Assembly (NCBI RefSeq): GCF_030817495.1
Contig: NZ_JAUSZK010000001.1
Span: forward strand, 1-64,000
Direction: 5' to 3'
Origin: Streptomyces sp. V3I7
GTDB taxonomy: Bacteria > Actinomycetota > Actinomycetes > Streptomycetales > Streptomycetaceae
Length of the DNA: 64,000 nt
Under the pieces are notes generated by a model that saw only the letters and a program-made list of their open reading frames with translations, was not told where the DNA came from and did no database searches. This document shows positions 55,492 to 64,000 of the stretch, one piece after another. The translations under genes were made by a program, and so were the position numbers. Every line of letters begins with the position of its first letter. Positions within the stretch are counted from its first letter, which is position 1.

Positions 55492-57810
55492 GTGGCGACG
55501 GGACGTCCGCGGAAAAATCCGCGCGATCCGGTGATGATTCTGCGGGATGCCGGGCTCGAACCACTGGAGCCCTATACAGGAAGTGATAAGCCCTGGCGCT
55601 GCCGCCATGAAGCGTGCGGGAGAGAAGTGTCACCGCGGCTAGGCAACATTGCCGCGGGCCGGCAGGGCGGCTGCCGGTACTGCTCAGGCACGGCTCCGAT
55701 TCCTCCGGAGCAGGCGGCGGCGTTGATGCGCTCGGCCGGCCTGGAACCGCTGGAGCCGTATCCCGGGGCGACATCCCCTTGGCGCTGCCGGCACGTGTCG
55801 TGCGGTCGGGAGGTCAAGCCGCGCTACTCGTACATCAAACGCGGAGGGGGACCTTGCCGATGGTGCGCGCCGAACGCGCCGGTCGATCCGGACCAGGCCG
55901 CCGCGCTCATGAGGTCGGTGGGTCTGGAACCGTTGGAGCCCTATCCCGGGACCGACATCTCCTGGCGGTGCCGCTGCACAACCTGCGGCACGATCGGGAC
56001 ACCCACTCATGGGTCGGTCAAGGGCGGACAAGGGGGCTGCGGCCCGTGCGGGCGCAAGAACGCCGGGCAGGGCATCAGCCGGGCATGGTCGCGTCGCCGC
56101 GAACTGCCCCGCACGGACGGCGACCGGGCCGCATTTGAGGCGAAGGACTTCGACCTCGAGCCGCTGGAGCCCTACCCGGGACCGAGCGGGCTGTGGCACT
56201 GCCGCCACCTCGCGTGCGGCCTAGACGTCGAGATCAGGTTGAGCAACCTCAGGCGCGGCCTTCGGGCATGCCCGTACTGCCCTCCCTCCCCGGGTGGCCG
56301 ACGCCGCTGGCCCGCGGACGAGGCCGAAGCCCTCATGCGTGCCGCCGACCTGGAACCGCTCGAACCGTACGCCGGGCGTCGTAACAAGGCGTGGCGGTGT
56401 CGCTGCAACGGCTGTGGGCGTGAGACGTCACCGAGTCTGGGCGGCATTCTGGCGGGCCAGGGCGGCTGTCGGCACTGTGCCGACGTGAGGGCGGCAGCGG
56501 GTAGAAAGACCGCCCCGGACGTCGCGGTGGCTGCCATGCACGCGGCTGCGCTGGAGCCGCTGAAGCCGTACGCCACCTCGGTGACTGCGTGGCGGTGCCG
56601 TTGCACAGCCTGCGGCAACGAGGTCTCCCCGACGCTCATGAAGATCCGTGCTGGTGGAGGATGCAAGTTCTGTGCCACCCACGGCATCGACCTGTCAGGA
56701 CCGTCGAAGGTCTACGTGATCACCCACCAAGAGTGGAAAGCCGTCAAGATCGGGATCGGTGCCTGCACCGGCTACACCTCTCGCCTCATCCAACACGAAC
56801 GCCAGGGTTGGCAACTGCATCAGGCCCGTGAATACACCACCGGCGCAGCCGCCTACGACGTCGAGCAGGCCGTGCTGGGCCGCCTGCGTCAGGCCGGACT
56901 CATCCCATTCCTCACGAGCGACGTCATGCCGAACGGCTGGACCGAGACCTGCTCCGCAGCCCACATCACGGCGGCCGAGGTGTGGGCCATGGTCGATGAG
57001 GAAACACGGAGCGCAGAAAAACCCTATGCGCCCCGAGTTGCCGGCCGACCACGTGCTGCGGTCCTCATCGACGCGGAGGCCGCAGCCGCTGAGATGCGGG
57101 CTTGCGGATACGAGCCACTCGCGCCATATCCCGGCCGCACCAACGCGACTTGGCCCTCGCGCTGCACGACCTGCGGGCACGAGGGGCGTCCTACGTTCAA
57201 CGCCGTCCGCAACGCGGGCCAGCGCTGTCGAATCTGCCGAGCGAAGGAGACCCAGGCGAAACGCGCCGCCACGAACGCGCCCAAGGCCAGAGAAACCATG
57301 CGCGCGGCCGGACTCGAACCGCTGGAACTCTACCCGGGCAGCCAAACACCGTGGCGATGCCGCTGCACCACATGCGGTCGCGAAACCAGCCCCACCCCCT
57401 CCAACGTCAACAGCGGTTCGAAGGGCTGCCGGTTCTGTGCCCTCAACTCGGCAACCGACGAGCGTGCCTCCGCCGAAGTGCGAGCAGCCGGGTTCGAACC
57501 GCTGGAGCCGTACCCCGGTCGTACCACGGACCGTTGGCGCTGCCGCTGCTCCTGTGGGAACGAGGTCGCGACGCGTCTATCCTGCATCCGGTCGGGAACG
57601 ACCGGCTGCAAGAAGTGCCCCCGATCCGGTGGCCGAACCGATCCCGCGACAGCCGTCGAGGAGGCGCGGGCCGCCGGGTTCGAACCGTTGGAGCCCTATC
57701 CGGGGAGGACCACCGACCGGTGGCGCTGCCGCTGCAGTTGCAGCACGGACCTTACGCTCACCCTGACCAGCATCAGAGCAGGCCGTACCGCGTGCGGAAC
57801 CTGCTCCTGA
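55492..57810 (+). CDS. GIY-YIG-like nuclease embedded in ten zinc-finger-like repeats
   Basis: A 772-residue protein from GTG 55492 (AAGGAGG upstream; ATG 55435 is in frame). It has ten repeats of about 50 residues with the consensus AGLEPLEPYPG, then WRCRC, xxCGxExSP, and a closing GGCxxC: two Cys pairs per repeat that should bind one zinc (treble-clef or ribbon type, like DUF4379-style repeats). Six repeats precede and four follow a domain at about 404-504: SKVYVITHQEWKAVKIGIG, RLIQHERQGWQLHQAREY and a conserved Glu in YDVEQAVLGRL, matching the compact GIY-YIG family (MUG113/T5orf172). The repeats likely bind nucleic acid and the core cuts it; this is inference. The last two repeats are almost identical at the start and lack some Cys. 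Confidence 0.75.
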   Translation: MATGRPRKNPRDPVMILRDAGLEPLEPYTGSDKPWRCRHEACGREVSPRLGNIAAGRQGGCRYCSGTAPIPPEQAAALMRSAGLEPLEPYPGATSPWRCRHVSCGREVKPRYSYIKRGGGPCRWCAPNAPVDPDQAAALMRSVGLEPLEPYPGTDISWRCRCTTCGTIGTPTHGSVKGGQGGCGPCGRKNAGQGISRAWSRRRELPRTDGDRAAFEAKDFDLEPLEPYPGPSGLWHCRHLACGLDVEIRLSNLRRGLRACPYCPPSPGGRRRWPADEAEALMRAADLEPLEPYAGRRNKAWRCRCNGCGRETSPSLGGILAGQGGCRHCADVRAAAGRKTAPDVAVAAMHAAALEPLKPYATSVTAWRCRCTACGNEVSPTLMKIRAGGGCKFCATHGIDLSGPSKVYVITHQEWKAVKIGIGACTGYTSRLIQHERQGWQLHQAREYTTGAAAYDVEQAVLGRLRQAGLIPFLTSDVMPNGWTETCSAAHITAAEVWAMVDEETRSAEKPYAPRVAGRPRAAVLIDAEAAAAEMRACGYEPLAPYPGRTNATWPSRCTTCGHEGRPTFNAVRNAGQRCRICRAKETQAKRAATNAPKARETMRAAGLEPLELYPGSQTPWRCRCTTCGRETSPTPSNVNSGSKGCRFCALNSATDERASAEVRAAGFEPLEPYPGRTTDRWRCRCSCGNEVATRLSCIRSGTTGCKKCPRSGGRTDPATAVEEARAAGFEPLEPYPGRTTDRWRCRCSCSTDLTLTLTSIRAGRTACGTCS

Positions 57811-57967
57811 GGCATGACTCGGTAACCGTCGCTCACGATGAGCGCCGCCACTGACACCGAGTAGTTGAGCAAGCCCGGGTTCCGCCGTACTAACCGTTTC
57901 TAGGAGATCGCTGCCAGCCCACGGCACCCTCACCCATCGACCCCTGCGAATATGCGTTCGGCGGATT

Positions 57968-58990
57968 ATGAACGCCTCGGCCTTCAGGGATGTGGCCGAC
58001 GTTCTTTCAACGGTGATGGCCTCTCAGCTGACAAGGGCAGGCTGCACAGTCTTCAATGGTGTCGTGGCCACGCCGATACCACTACCCCCGCCCGCCACCC
58101 TGGAGATGATCTCGGGTAGCGCTGCGCTGGACGAAGTCCTGGCGTGTCTACGCGCACGCCGACCGGTGTTCCATTCCGAAGCCGATCTCCAGCACAGTTT
58201 CGCCCTCGCCGTGGGCGAGGTCGCGCCGGAGGTCAGGTGCCGTCTCGAGGTCCCGGTGCGCGGGAGCGACGCCTCGGAGTACCTGGACCTACTGTGCCTG
58301 GGGCCTGCGGGCCGTACGGCAATCGAATTCAAATACGTGACCCGGCAGTGGTCGGGTACCGCCGGGAAGCCTCCCGAGGAGTACGCCTTGCGCGGACACA
58401 ACGCGCCGGACGTCGCGCGTAGGGACTTCCTGCGGGACGTAGGAAGGCTGGAACGCTTCTGCGACCGCGAGGACCAGAACGGGCTGGCCCTGCTCATCAC
58501 AAACGAGACCGCCCTGTGGCGCCCCAGGCAACGCAGGATGCCCACCAGGGACGAGGAGTTCCGGATCCACCACGGCCGCGAACTGAGCGGCACCTTGCTG
58601 TGGGCCGGCGGTTCCTTCCCGGACAACACCCGAGTGCTGCGGGGCGCCTACATGCTCACCTGGCGTCCATACACCCAACTGGAGGCCCGAGTAGCGAGTT
58701 CCGCTGCCTCGCGGTGTTTATCACTCCGAACCCAGCGCAGCCCCAGCCGCCGCACGAGGCGTAACCAGCAGACTGCCTCGCATGTCATTGACGGTGCGGC
58801 AATGTCAGCGACGCGCGAATCCACCGTGGGCTTCAGCGAGGCGGGTGACCCACTAGGCGGCGATTACGAAGGCGACCCGGTGACCGGCCTGGCAGGCCCG
58901 GATGCCGAGGCTGGTGGCGAGGAGGGTCTTGCCGGTGCCGAGTGCCCTCAGGAAGATCACGTTGTCCTTCCCGACGACGACCTGACCTAG
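57968..58990 (+). CDS. PD-(D/E)XK-like nuclease family protein, C-terminus frameshifted
   Basis: ATG 57968 begins a protein whose core is HSEADLQHSFALAVGE, then YLDLLCLGPAGRTAIEFKYVT: an Asp followed by ExK, the PD-(D/E)XK arrangement, with the earlier Glu in the helix. Later segments ARRDFLRDVGRLERFCDRE, LALLITNETALWRPRQR and RVLRGAYMLTWRPYTQLE complete a domain of about 240 residues. Near 58683 the natural ending (SSEFRCLAVFI, with a stop at 58764) is in another frame, so the product as it stands has about 100 meaningless C-terminal residues that run over an istB remnant. The active site is intact. Function is unknown; a restriction-like role is possible. Confidence 0.65.
   Translation: MNASAFRDVADVLSTVMASQLTRAGCTVFNGVVATPIPLPPPATLEMISGSAALDEVLACLRARRPVFHSEADLQHSFALAVGEVAPEVRCRLEVPVRGSDASEYLDLLCLGPAGRTAIEFKYVTRQWSGTAGKPPEEYALRGHNAPDVARRDFLRDVGRLERFCDREDQNGLALLITNETALWRPRQRRMPTRDEEFRIHHGRELSGTLLWAGGSFPDNTRVLRGAYMLTWRPYTQLEARVASSAASRCLSLRTQRSPSRRTRRNQQTASHVIDGAAMSATRESTVGFSEAGDPLGGDYEGDPVTGLAGPDAEAGGEEGLAGAECPQEDHVVLPDDDLT
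58845..58982 (-). pseudogene. istB remnant (IS21-family helper ATPase)
   Basis: Leftward sense QVVVGKDNVIFLRALGTGKT followed by LLATSLGIRACQAGHRVAFVIAA is the Walker A region of IstB (usual form NVIFLGPPGTGKTHLATALG). Only about 45 residues remain; both sides are lost. It shows that an IS21-type element once lay here. Confidence 0.75.
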
Positions 58991-59086
58991 CTCACCCGAC
59001 CCATTGCACAGCCCCTAGCGGTGGCGCTGGACCGACCGGCCCGAGCTGCCCTTGGAGACCTGCCCAGTGCCCCAGCTTCAGCTGAC

Positions 59087-59539
59087 TCAGGCGTCGCCCG
59101 TCGAGGCGCTGCCGATATGACCGCCCGCTGCGATGGATCTGTCGCCGGCTGCGGTTACGGTCCCGGACGCCGGAGGCGGAGTGGGGGCCGCGGACGGTGT
59201 CGGCGCGGATGCGGGCGCGGCGCCATTGCCTGTCGTGGCGGCGCCGATGCTGCCTCCGGCCGCGATGGACCGTTCTCCGTCGGCGCTGACCTGGGTTCCG
59301 CTGGTGGCAGGAGCGGCCGACTGAGCGAATTGGGCGTACAGCGCCAGGGCGATGCCCGCCAGACTTGCGATGCCACCACCGACGCTGGCCCACGGGTCCG
59401 CCGCGTCGACGTCGACAACCGCGCCGACAATCAATGCGATCACGCCGGCACCGCAGAGTCCGACTCCGGTGTACACGAGCGGCTTCATGTCTCGATCAAC
59501 TCCTGTGTTGGTCGTAGGCCGGCAGGTCACGCCTGCCAT
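59087..59539 (-). CDS. Small membrane protein with two Gly-rich motifs shared with the adjacent NTPase
   Basis: A 150-residue protein (ATG 59539; ATG 59488 is an alternative that removes 17 residues). Two membrane helices lie at about 21-43 and 52-70 (LVYTGVGLCGAGVIALIVGAV; GGIASLAGIALALYAQFAQ). The tail holds two copies of a motif, GERSIAAGGSIGAATTGNG (88-106) and GDRSIAAGGHIGSASTGDA (132-150, the very C-terminus), separated by a Pro/Ala linker. The same motif occurs at the N-terminus of the NTPase encoded 27 bases upstream. It is probably co-transcribed and could anchor the NTPase to the membrane by motif stacking. Confidence 0.6.
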   Translation of the reverse strand: MAGVTCRPTTNTGVDRDMKPLVYTGVGLCGAGVIALIVGAVVDVDAADPWASVGGGIASLAGIALALYAQFAQSAAPATSGTQVSADGERSIAAGGSIGAATTGNGAAPASAPTPSAAPTPPPASGTVTAAGDRSIAAGGHIGSASTGDA

Positions 59540-59565
59540 CGTGGCGGCGTCTCAGCCCGTCCATC

Positions 59566-62500
59566 TCATCGGTGTGGGTTGGTCTTTCGAAGCGCCGAGC
59601 GCGCTGGGGGTGGCTCGCCCTGCGATACCAGGTCCTGTCTCTCTCGTAGCAGCGGCCCCAGTGCGGTTGGCAGAGCCTGGGATGCTGTCCGGCGAACCGC
59701 CTCCAAACAGGTGGGCCACGAGGCAAGGCTCAGTGCTTCGACTGCGGCTGCACGGCCTGCGGGGCAGTCCCCCCATCCTTCGGCCGCGGCGGCCTGAAGG
59801 CGGCCTCGCCGGCGTTCCGCCCAGTCTTCCGTCGACTCCAAGGCGGCCGTCAGGAGGGTACCGACCTCGTCGGTGAACTCGTCGACGCAGCGGCGGGCGC
59901 CGTGCCGACGGGCGGCCGCCGCGATGGCGCACAGTGCGCGCACCTGGTCCGCGGTGTCCCGGAGGGCGCGGGCGGCGGCAGCGGCTTCAGCGTACTGCCG
60001 CTTCGCCGCCGCGAGGTTCACGACGTTGAGCAGAGGGAACCTCCTTTGCTCAACGGGGTGTTCCGCGGCGGACAGGTCGACGGCGATGAGGAAGTCTCCG
60101 CGCCGAGCGGCCCAGCAGGCGACGTCATCAAGCACCCGCTCTCGCTCGACCCCTTTCGGCAGGCTCCATGCCAGTTCGCGAGCCACCGCGTAATGCCCAG
60201 ACGCCGCAAGGGCCTCGGCCGACGCGGCAGCGGCGTTATCCCTGCTGGGGCTGTCGTCCGGCAGTGCGTTGAGCAGGGACCAGGCGCGGTCGTGCTGTTC
60301 AGTCCAGGCCAGAGCGGCCACGACGGAGCCGAGGTCCTGCTGGTGATCATGCACATTCGTGATCTGTTCTGCGAGGAAGGCCGCCTCAGCGGTCATGTCC
60401 TCGTCGTCCGGGTCGGCGCCGGAAACTGCCGTCAACCCAGCGGCAGTGCCACACAAAGCATCACACTCCGAACGCCGTCCAGGGTCTGCGATGTGCTGGC
60501 TCAGGGCCGCGGCGAGGTCTGTGCGGTCGTGGCGGAGCAGCAGTCCCACCTGTTCTGACAGCGCACGGTCGGTCCAACCCGGGCTGCTCAGAACGTCGGC
60601 CAGGGCGTGGGCGTGACGGGCCAGGACCGAGTCCCGTACTATGCCGTCCGCCCCGGCCAGGGACTTCGCGGTCAGCGCCAGTGCCTCCGCCTGGTCCGCC
60701 GCCCGTGGCAGGAGATCAAGAAGAGCCAATGCGCGTCGAGTTGATCCAGCTTTCGCCCATACAGTGGCGATCGGTGCGGTAAGGCGCGCAGCACGCGGAG
60801 ATGTCACCAAGTGGCCCACGAGCGAGAGTGCTTTGTCATCCTCTCCGCGCTCGGCGAGACTCCCGGCGATGGCCGCGAGGACCGCCGCCCGGCTCCCGTT
60901 CTGTTTTACGGTGTCGGCTACGGCATCCGCCGCTTCGTCCTGGCCGTCCTCGGTGAAGGCCTTGGCAAGTGCGGCAAGGGCCGCTGTCCGGTGATCGCTT
61001 GAAACGAGGTCCGCTGGAGGTAGACCGCTCTCGATCTCTCGCATCTCCTGGATCAGGCTGGCCGCCAGGCCCGTACAACCGCCGCGGGCCGCTGCAGTTG
61101 CCACCCAGCCGAGCGCTTGCGCTCGGCGCCAGGGGTCCTCGCTCGCGCGGGCGATGTCCGCGCCATGGTCCGGATTGTCGGAAGCTGCAGCGCCAGCTGC
61201 CTGCTTTAGGGCCATGGCCTGTCTGTCCGGTTCGCCAATCTTCCGGGCGGCCTCGACGGCAAGGCCCGGCGCCTCCGCCTGAGCCAGGACTGTGGCCAGT
61301 TGAGCGACGTGATGGAAGTTGCCCCACCCGGTGTTCTCCCGGGTCACGTCCGACGCCTCCTGCGCCAAGGCCTGTGCCCGCGCACGGTCTCCGGCCGCGA
61401 GGTGGGCTGCCGCCAGGTACGCCAACGCCCGGCTCCGGCTGCGTGGAGAGCTCAGGCTGTGGGCCAGTTCGGTGGCCCGCTGGAGATCATCCGACGTTTC
61501 CGCCAAGCACCTAACCATGTCCGCCGCAGCCTCTTCCCGAGCCACAGCCGACCTGAGGGGAGCCAGCAACTCAACAGCCGACTGGTGCTGGCGGGCCAGA
61601 GCCAGAGCCACTGCGGCCATGGTGAGACCATCGGAGCGCTGGTTGTCCGCGGTCACCTTGTCCGCGAGGGCAGCGGACTCGTGAGCCAGGTCCGCGGCTT
61701 CGCCGACCTCGCCGGAGGTGGCCAGCACCGCTGCGACGCGAGCCAGGGAAGTCATTCGGTCGAACGGGTCGGACAGCGACCGGCAGATCTCGCCTGCCCG
61801 CCTGGGTTCACCGGCGTAGGCGATGGCGAGAGCAGCTGGGATGAGCGCACGTTGTCCTCCCTCCGCGAGGGCTTCGGCGAGGGCTTCCTCGGCAACGAGG
61901 ACAGCATCGGTGTGCCCGTCCTCAGCCATGGCCGAAGCGGCGTCCGCCAGCAGCTGTGCCCGCAGGCCGCGGTCACCGACCGTCCGGATGACCGCCACAG
62001 CCCGCGGACAGTCACTGTCCAGGATCATGGCCTGCGCTTCCATAACCGGCACAGTGTCGGGGAGCGAGGCGGCGGCCGCACGGGCGAGGATCTCCGCAGT
62101 CCCGCGCTGCCCCGCGTACAGGGCGGCCGTGGCCGCCGACGCAAGCACCTCGTCCTGCCCTTGCTGGGGCACCTGCGCGCGCGCCATGCTGTACGCCCGG
62201 TTCGTCGACCCGACTACGGCCAGCATGATCACCGCGTACGTCACGGCCTCCCTACGCCCCTGTCCGGCTACGGCATCAGCCAGTTGGGCTGCCTCGTCGG
62301 CCACTTCCGTCGCCCGCTGCAGCTCAACCTGCGCGACCAGCACCCGCACAACTTCCACAAGGGCTCTCAGACAGGCCACTTCACTCTGCCGGGCTCGAGC
62401 CAGGCTGACAGCGCGCCGCACCCGCCCCAGACCCGCCCACACCGCGATCAAGGCGTCCGGAAGACTATCGCTGCGCGAAAGCAGGGCGTCGCGTCGCACG

Positions 62501-63882
62501 GCGAGCACGAATGCGTCAGCAACCTCGGCAGGATCTCCGCCGCCCTTGGCCACCAGGCCCTCGAACGCCGTGGACAGCTCGTCCAGCCCGTCCAGATCGG
62601 AACCGGACCGCTGCCACAGCCGCGCGTGACGGTGAGCGTCACCGGCCAGACGGACAAGGCGTCGTGTATCGCCCTGTGCCCGCAGCAGTTGACCGTAGCC
62701 GCGGAGCAGATACTCCGGTGTGCGGGGCGGCCAGCGCCGCGCTTGGTAGTCGTCCGCCCACTCATGCAGCCGCTCCCGGTTCGCCGCCAGCTCCTTGTCG
62801 GTGAGCAGTTCGACCGCGCTGCGCCGGATCTCCTCGTGGGCCAGGACGTAGACGCCTGATGCGGACGCGTCGGCGTCCTGGGAGGACCAGTGCGGCGTGC
62901 GGACGCGGAAGGCCCGCCCGGTAACGGTACTTAACTCCTTTTCGACCAGCCGGGGACGGGTATCTGCCAGGCGGGCGAGGTCCGCCGCCGTCAGGCCACC
63001 ACCGGCCGCCGTCACCAGTCCGAGCAGTTGCCGTGCGAGGCCACCGGCCTGCAGCATCCGCATGAGGCTGTCCTCCGCCTCCCGGCGCACGACTTCCGCG
63101 TACAGCGATGGTGCCAGCCACCGGTCGATGGCGCCGCTTCTCAGCGGGTGCGCGTGAGCCACATCGTCCGGGATGGGAGGATGTGGCCGCCCGGCCACTA
63201 TTACCCGCATTCCGTGCTTGGGCGAGCGCGGCAGCAGTGCGGCGATGCTGTGGCTTCCGGGGCCCGCGAGCACCCCACAGTCCTCATCCAAACCGTCGAC
63301 GACGAGCACCAGTCGTCTGCCTCGGCTCTCGCACAGGGCTGCGGCCCGGTCCATCGCGGCGAGCATGCTCTCCTCGCGCGTGTGCTCGGTGACCGCTGGT
63401 TCCTCCTCACCCAGCAGCGCGTAGAACTGCCGGTGCACCACCTCGCAGTACGCCTCACGGTCGTTTTGCCGGTTCAAGCGCGATGTGATGAAGAAGGACA
63501 CGACGTCGACCCCGGCAGGGGGCTCCATCACGAACTCGGCCATGAGAGCCGTCTTTCCAGCCCATGCGGGGGCGAGCCACCTCCAGTACGCACCCTCGGC
63601 ACTGTCGGCATCTTGCCGCGCGGTGCAGAACTCCGCTATCCGCGCCAGTTCTTGAGACCGTCCGCGAAACTCGGCAGCTGCCAGGGACTCCACTTGGTAG
63701 CGGTAGTTGGACGTGGCGACGCGCTGTGGAAAGGTGACGAACTGGAACTGATTGCCGTCGCCCGTGACGACCAGACCGATGTCCCCCGCTGCCACCACGG
63801 AGCGAGCACCGGTCGCCATAGGCATGCCATCCAGGGGCAGCGACTGCTGTCGCCGTGGACGGCCCCACCACCTACCCAACAA
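59566..63882 (-). CDS. STAND-type NTPase with long helical-repeat tail
   Basis: A 1438-residue protein. The start is TTG 63882, or an internal ATG at about residue 20. Residues 25-43 (GARSVVAAGDIGLVVTGDG) form a Gly-rich motif shared with the neighbouring membrane protein. The NTPase follows: FRGRSQELARIAEF, Walker A APAWAGKT (104-111), Walker B LVLVVDGLDE (191-200) and a helical/winged region (LLGLVTAAGGGLTAADLARL). From about residue 400 the rest is TPR-like helices with recurring AxALAxAGxxxRAxxLA patterns, typical of sensor arms. STAND NTPases with repeat arms serve as pathogen sensors in many actinobacterial conflict systems. No separate toxic domain is visible. Confidence 0.75.
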   Translation of the reverse strand: MLGRWWGRPRRQQSLPLDGMPMATGARSVVAAGDIGLVVTGDGNQFQFVTFPQRVATSNYRYQVESLAAAEFRGRSQELARIAEFCTARQDADSAEGAYWRWLAPAWAGKTALMAEFVMEPPAGVDVVSFFITSRLNRQNDREAYCEVVHRQFYALLGEEEPAVTEHTREESMLAAMDRAAALCESRGRRLVLVVDGLDEDCGVLAGPGSHSIAALLPRSPKHGMRVIVAGRPHPPIPDDVAHAHPLRSGAIDRWLAPSLYAEVVRREAEDSLMRMLQAGGLARQLLGLVTAAGGGLTAADLARLADTRPRLVEKELSTVTGRAFRVRTPHWSSQDADASASGVYVLAHEEIRRSAVELLTDKELAANRERLHEWADDYQARRWPPRTPEYLLRGYGQLLRAQGDTRRLVRLAGDAHRHARLWQRSGSDLDGLDELSTAFEGLVAKGGGDPAEVADAFVLAVRRDALLSRSDSLPDALIAVWAGLGRVRRAVSLARARQSEVACLRALVEVVRVLVAQVELQRATEVADEAAQLADAVAGQGRREAVTYAVIMLAVVGSTNRAYSMARAQVPQQGQDEVLASAATAALYAGQRGTAEILARAAAASLPDTVPVMEAQAMILDSDCPRAVAVIRTVGDRGLRAQLLADAASAMAEDGHTDAVLVAEEALAEALAEGGQRALIPAALAIAYAGEPRRAGEICRSLSDPFDRMTSLARVAAVLATSGEVGEAADLAHESAALADKVTADNQRSDGLTMAAVALALARQHQSAVELLAPLRSAVAREEAAADMVRCLAETSDDLQRATELAHSLSSPRSRSRALAYLAAAHLAAGDRARAQALAQEASDVTRENTGWGNFHHVAQLATVLAQAEAPGLAVEAARKIGEPDRQAMALKQAAGAAASDNPDHGADIARASEDPWRRAQALGWVATAAARGGCTGLAASLIQEMREIESGLPPADLVSSDHRTAALAALAKAFTEDGQDEAADAVADTVKQNGSRAAVLAAIAGSLAERGEDDKALSLVGHLVTSPRAARLTAPIATVWAKAGSTRRALALLDLLPRAADQAEALALTAKSLAGADGIVRDSVLARHAHALADVLSSPGWTDRALSEQVGLLLRHDRTDLAAALSQHIADPGRRSECDALCGTAAGLTAVSGADPDDEDMTAEAAFLAEQITNVHDHQQDLGSVVAALAWTEQHDRAWSLLNALPDDSPSRDNAAAASAEALAASGHYAVARELAWSLPKGVERERVLDDVACWAARRGDFLIAVDLSAAEHPVEQRRFPLLNVVNLAAAKRQYAEAAAAARALRDTADQVRALCAIAAAARRHGARRCVDEFTDEVGTLLTAALESTEDWAERRRGRLQAAAAEGWGDCPAGRAAAVEALSLASWPTCLEAVRRTASQALPTALGPLLRERQDLVSQGEPPPARSALRKTNPHR

Positions 63883-64000
63883 TGGTGCCGGGCCTCCCCT
63901 CGGCGCTCCGTGCCCAGCGTCACTGGATCTGGCACAGAAGATCCTGATACATCGTCTCGACGAGTCTAGTCCCGCGAAATCACGGCTTCCCGGATACGGT

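Overview
The window is high-GC actinobacterial DNA, almost certainly from Streptomyces or a close relative. The signs are strong third-position GC bias, many GTG/TTG starts, ATGA/TGATG translational coupling, a BTAD-type regulator domain, a Tad-like secretion cluster and a Tap-like telomere protein. Its content is accessory throughout: a replication-relaxation protein, Tap/Tpg-like genes, three kinds of transposable element, many gene remnants, a complete CRISPR-Cas system and candidate defence genes. No rRNA or tRNA gene and no core chromosomal housekeeping block was seen. A linear plasmid or a chromosome arm is the most economical reading, but this is inference.

Layout. (1) 1-573: 3' end of a replication-relaxation gene. 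(2) 944-12394: a tightly coupled Tad/Flp-pilus-like operon (lipoprotein, secreted protein, SAF/CpaB-like, CpaE-like, TadA/CpaF ATPase, TadB, TadC, mini-pilin, two TadE-like and one TadG-like protein, and a large LysM/BTAD membrane protein). (3) 13050-18110: a Cys/His-repeat protein, a minus-strand Tpg-like/Tap-like pair in which the Tap-like protein carries two Phd-like domains and a degenerate DnaB-like domain, and a dead dnaE fragment. (4) 18287-25825: small secreted protein, XRE/TPR regulator followed by a HATPase protein and two small orphan genes (one frameshifted), a histidine kinase remnant, a secreted HNH nuclease and a 742-residue membrane-anchored protein of unknown role. (5) 26283-36235: IS5-type transposase, S51 peptidase, then a PAPS-reductase-like gene split by a 3.9-kb tyrosine-recombinase element that carries folD under a ZTP riboswitch; a C5 DNA methyltransferase and DnaB-N-like replication genes follow.

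(6) 36236-55144: a complete type I-E CRISPR-Cas locus. Array 1 (14 repeats) is read leftwards and diverges from cas3. The operon cas3-cas8e-cse2-cas7-cas5-cas6e-cas1-cas2 is read rightwards and is followed by array 2 (71 repeats) and array 3 (23 repeats). Arrays 2 and 3 were one array of 94 repeats: an IS5-family element with CTAG target duplications sits exactly at a spacer/repeat boundary, and removing it restores perfect 61-nt phasing. The cse2 gene encodes two complete Cse2 modules in one polypeptide, which would supply both Cse2 copies of Cascade as a covalent dimer.

(7) 55492-63882: a probable defence neighbourhood beyond the array, with a GIY-YIG-like nuclease carrying ten tandem zinc-finger-like repeats, a PD-(D/E)XK-like nuclease, an istB remnant, and a minus-strand pair made of a STAND-type NTPase with a helical-repeat tail and a small membrane protein that shares a short Gly-rich motif with it.
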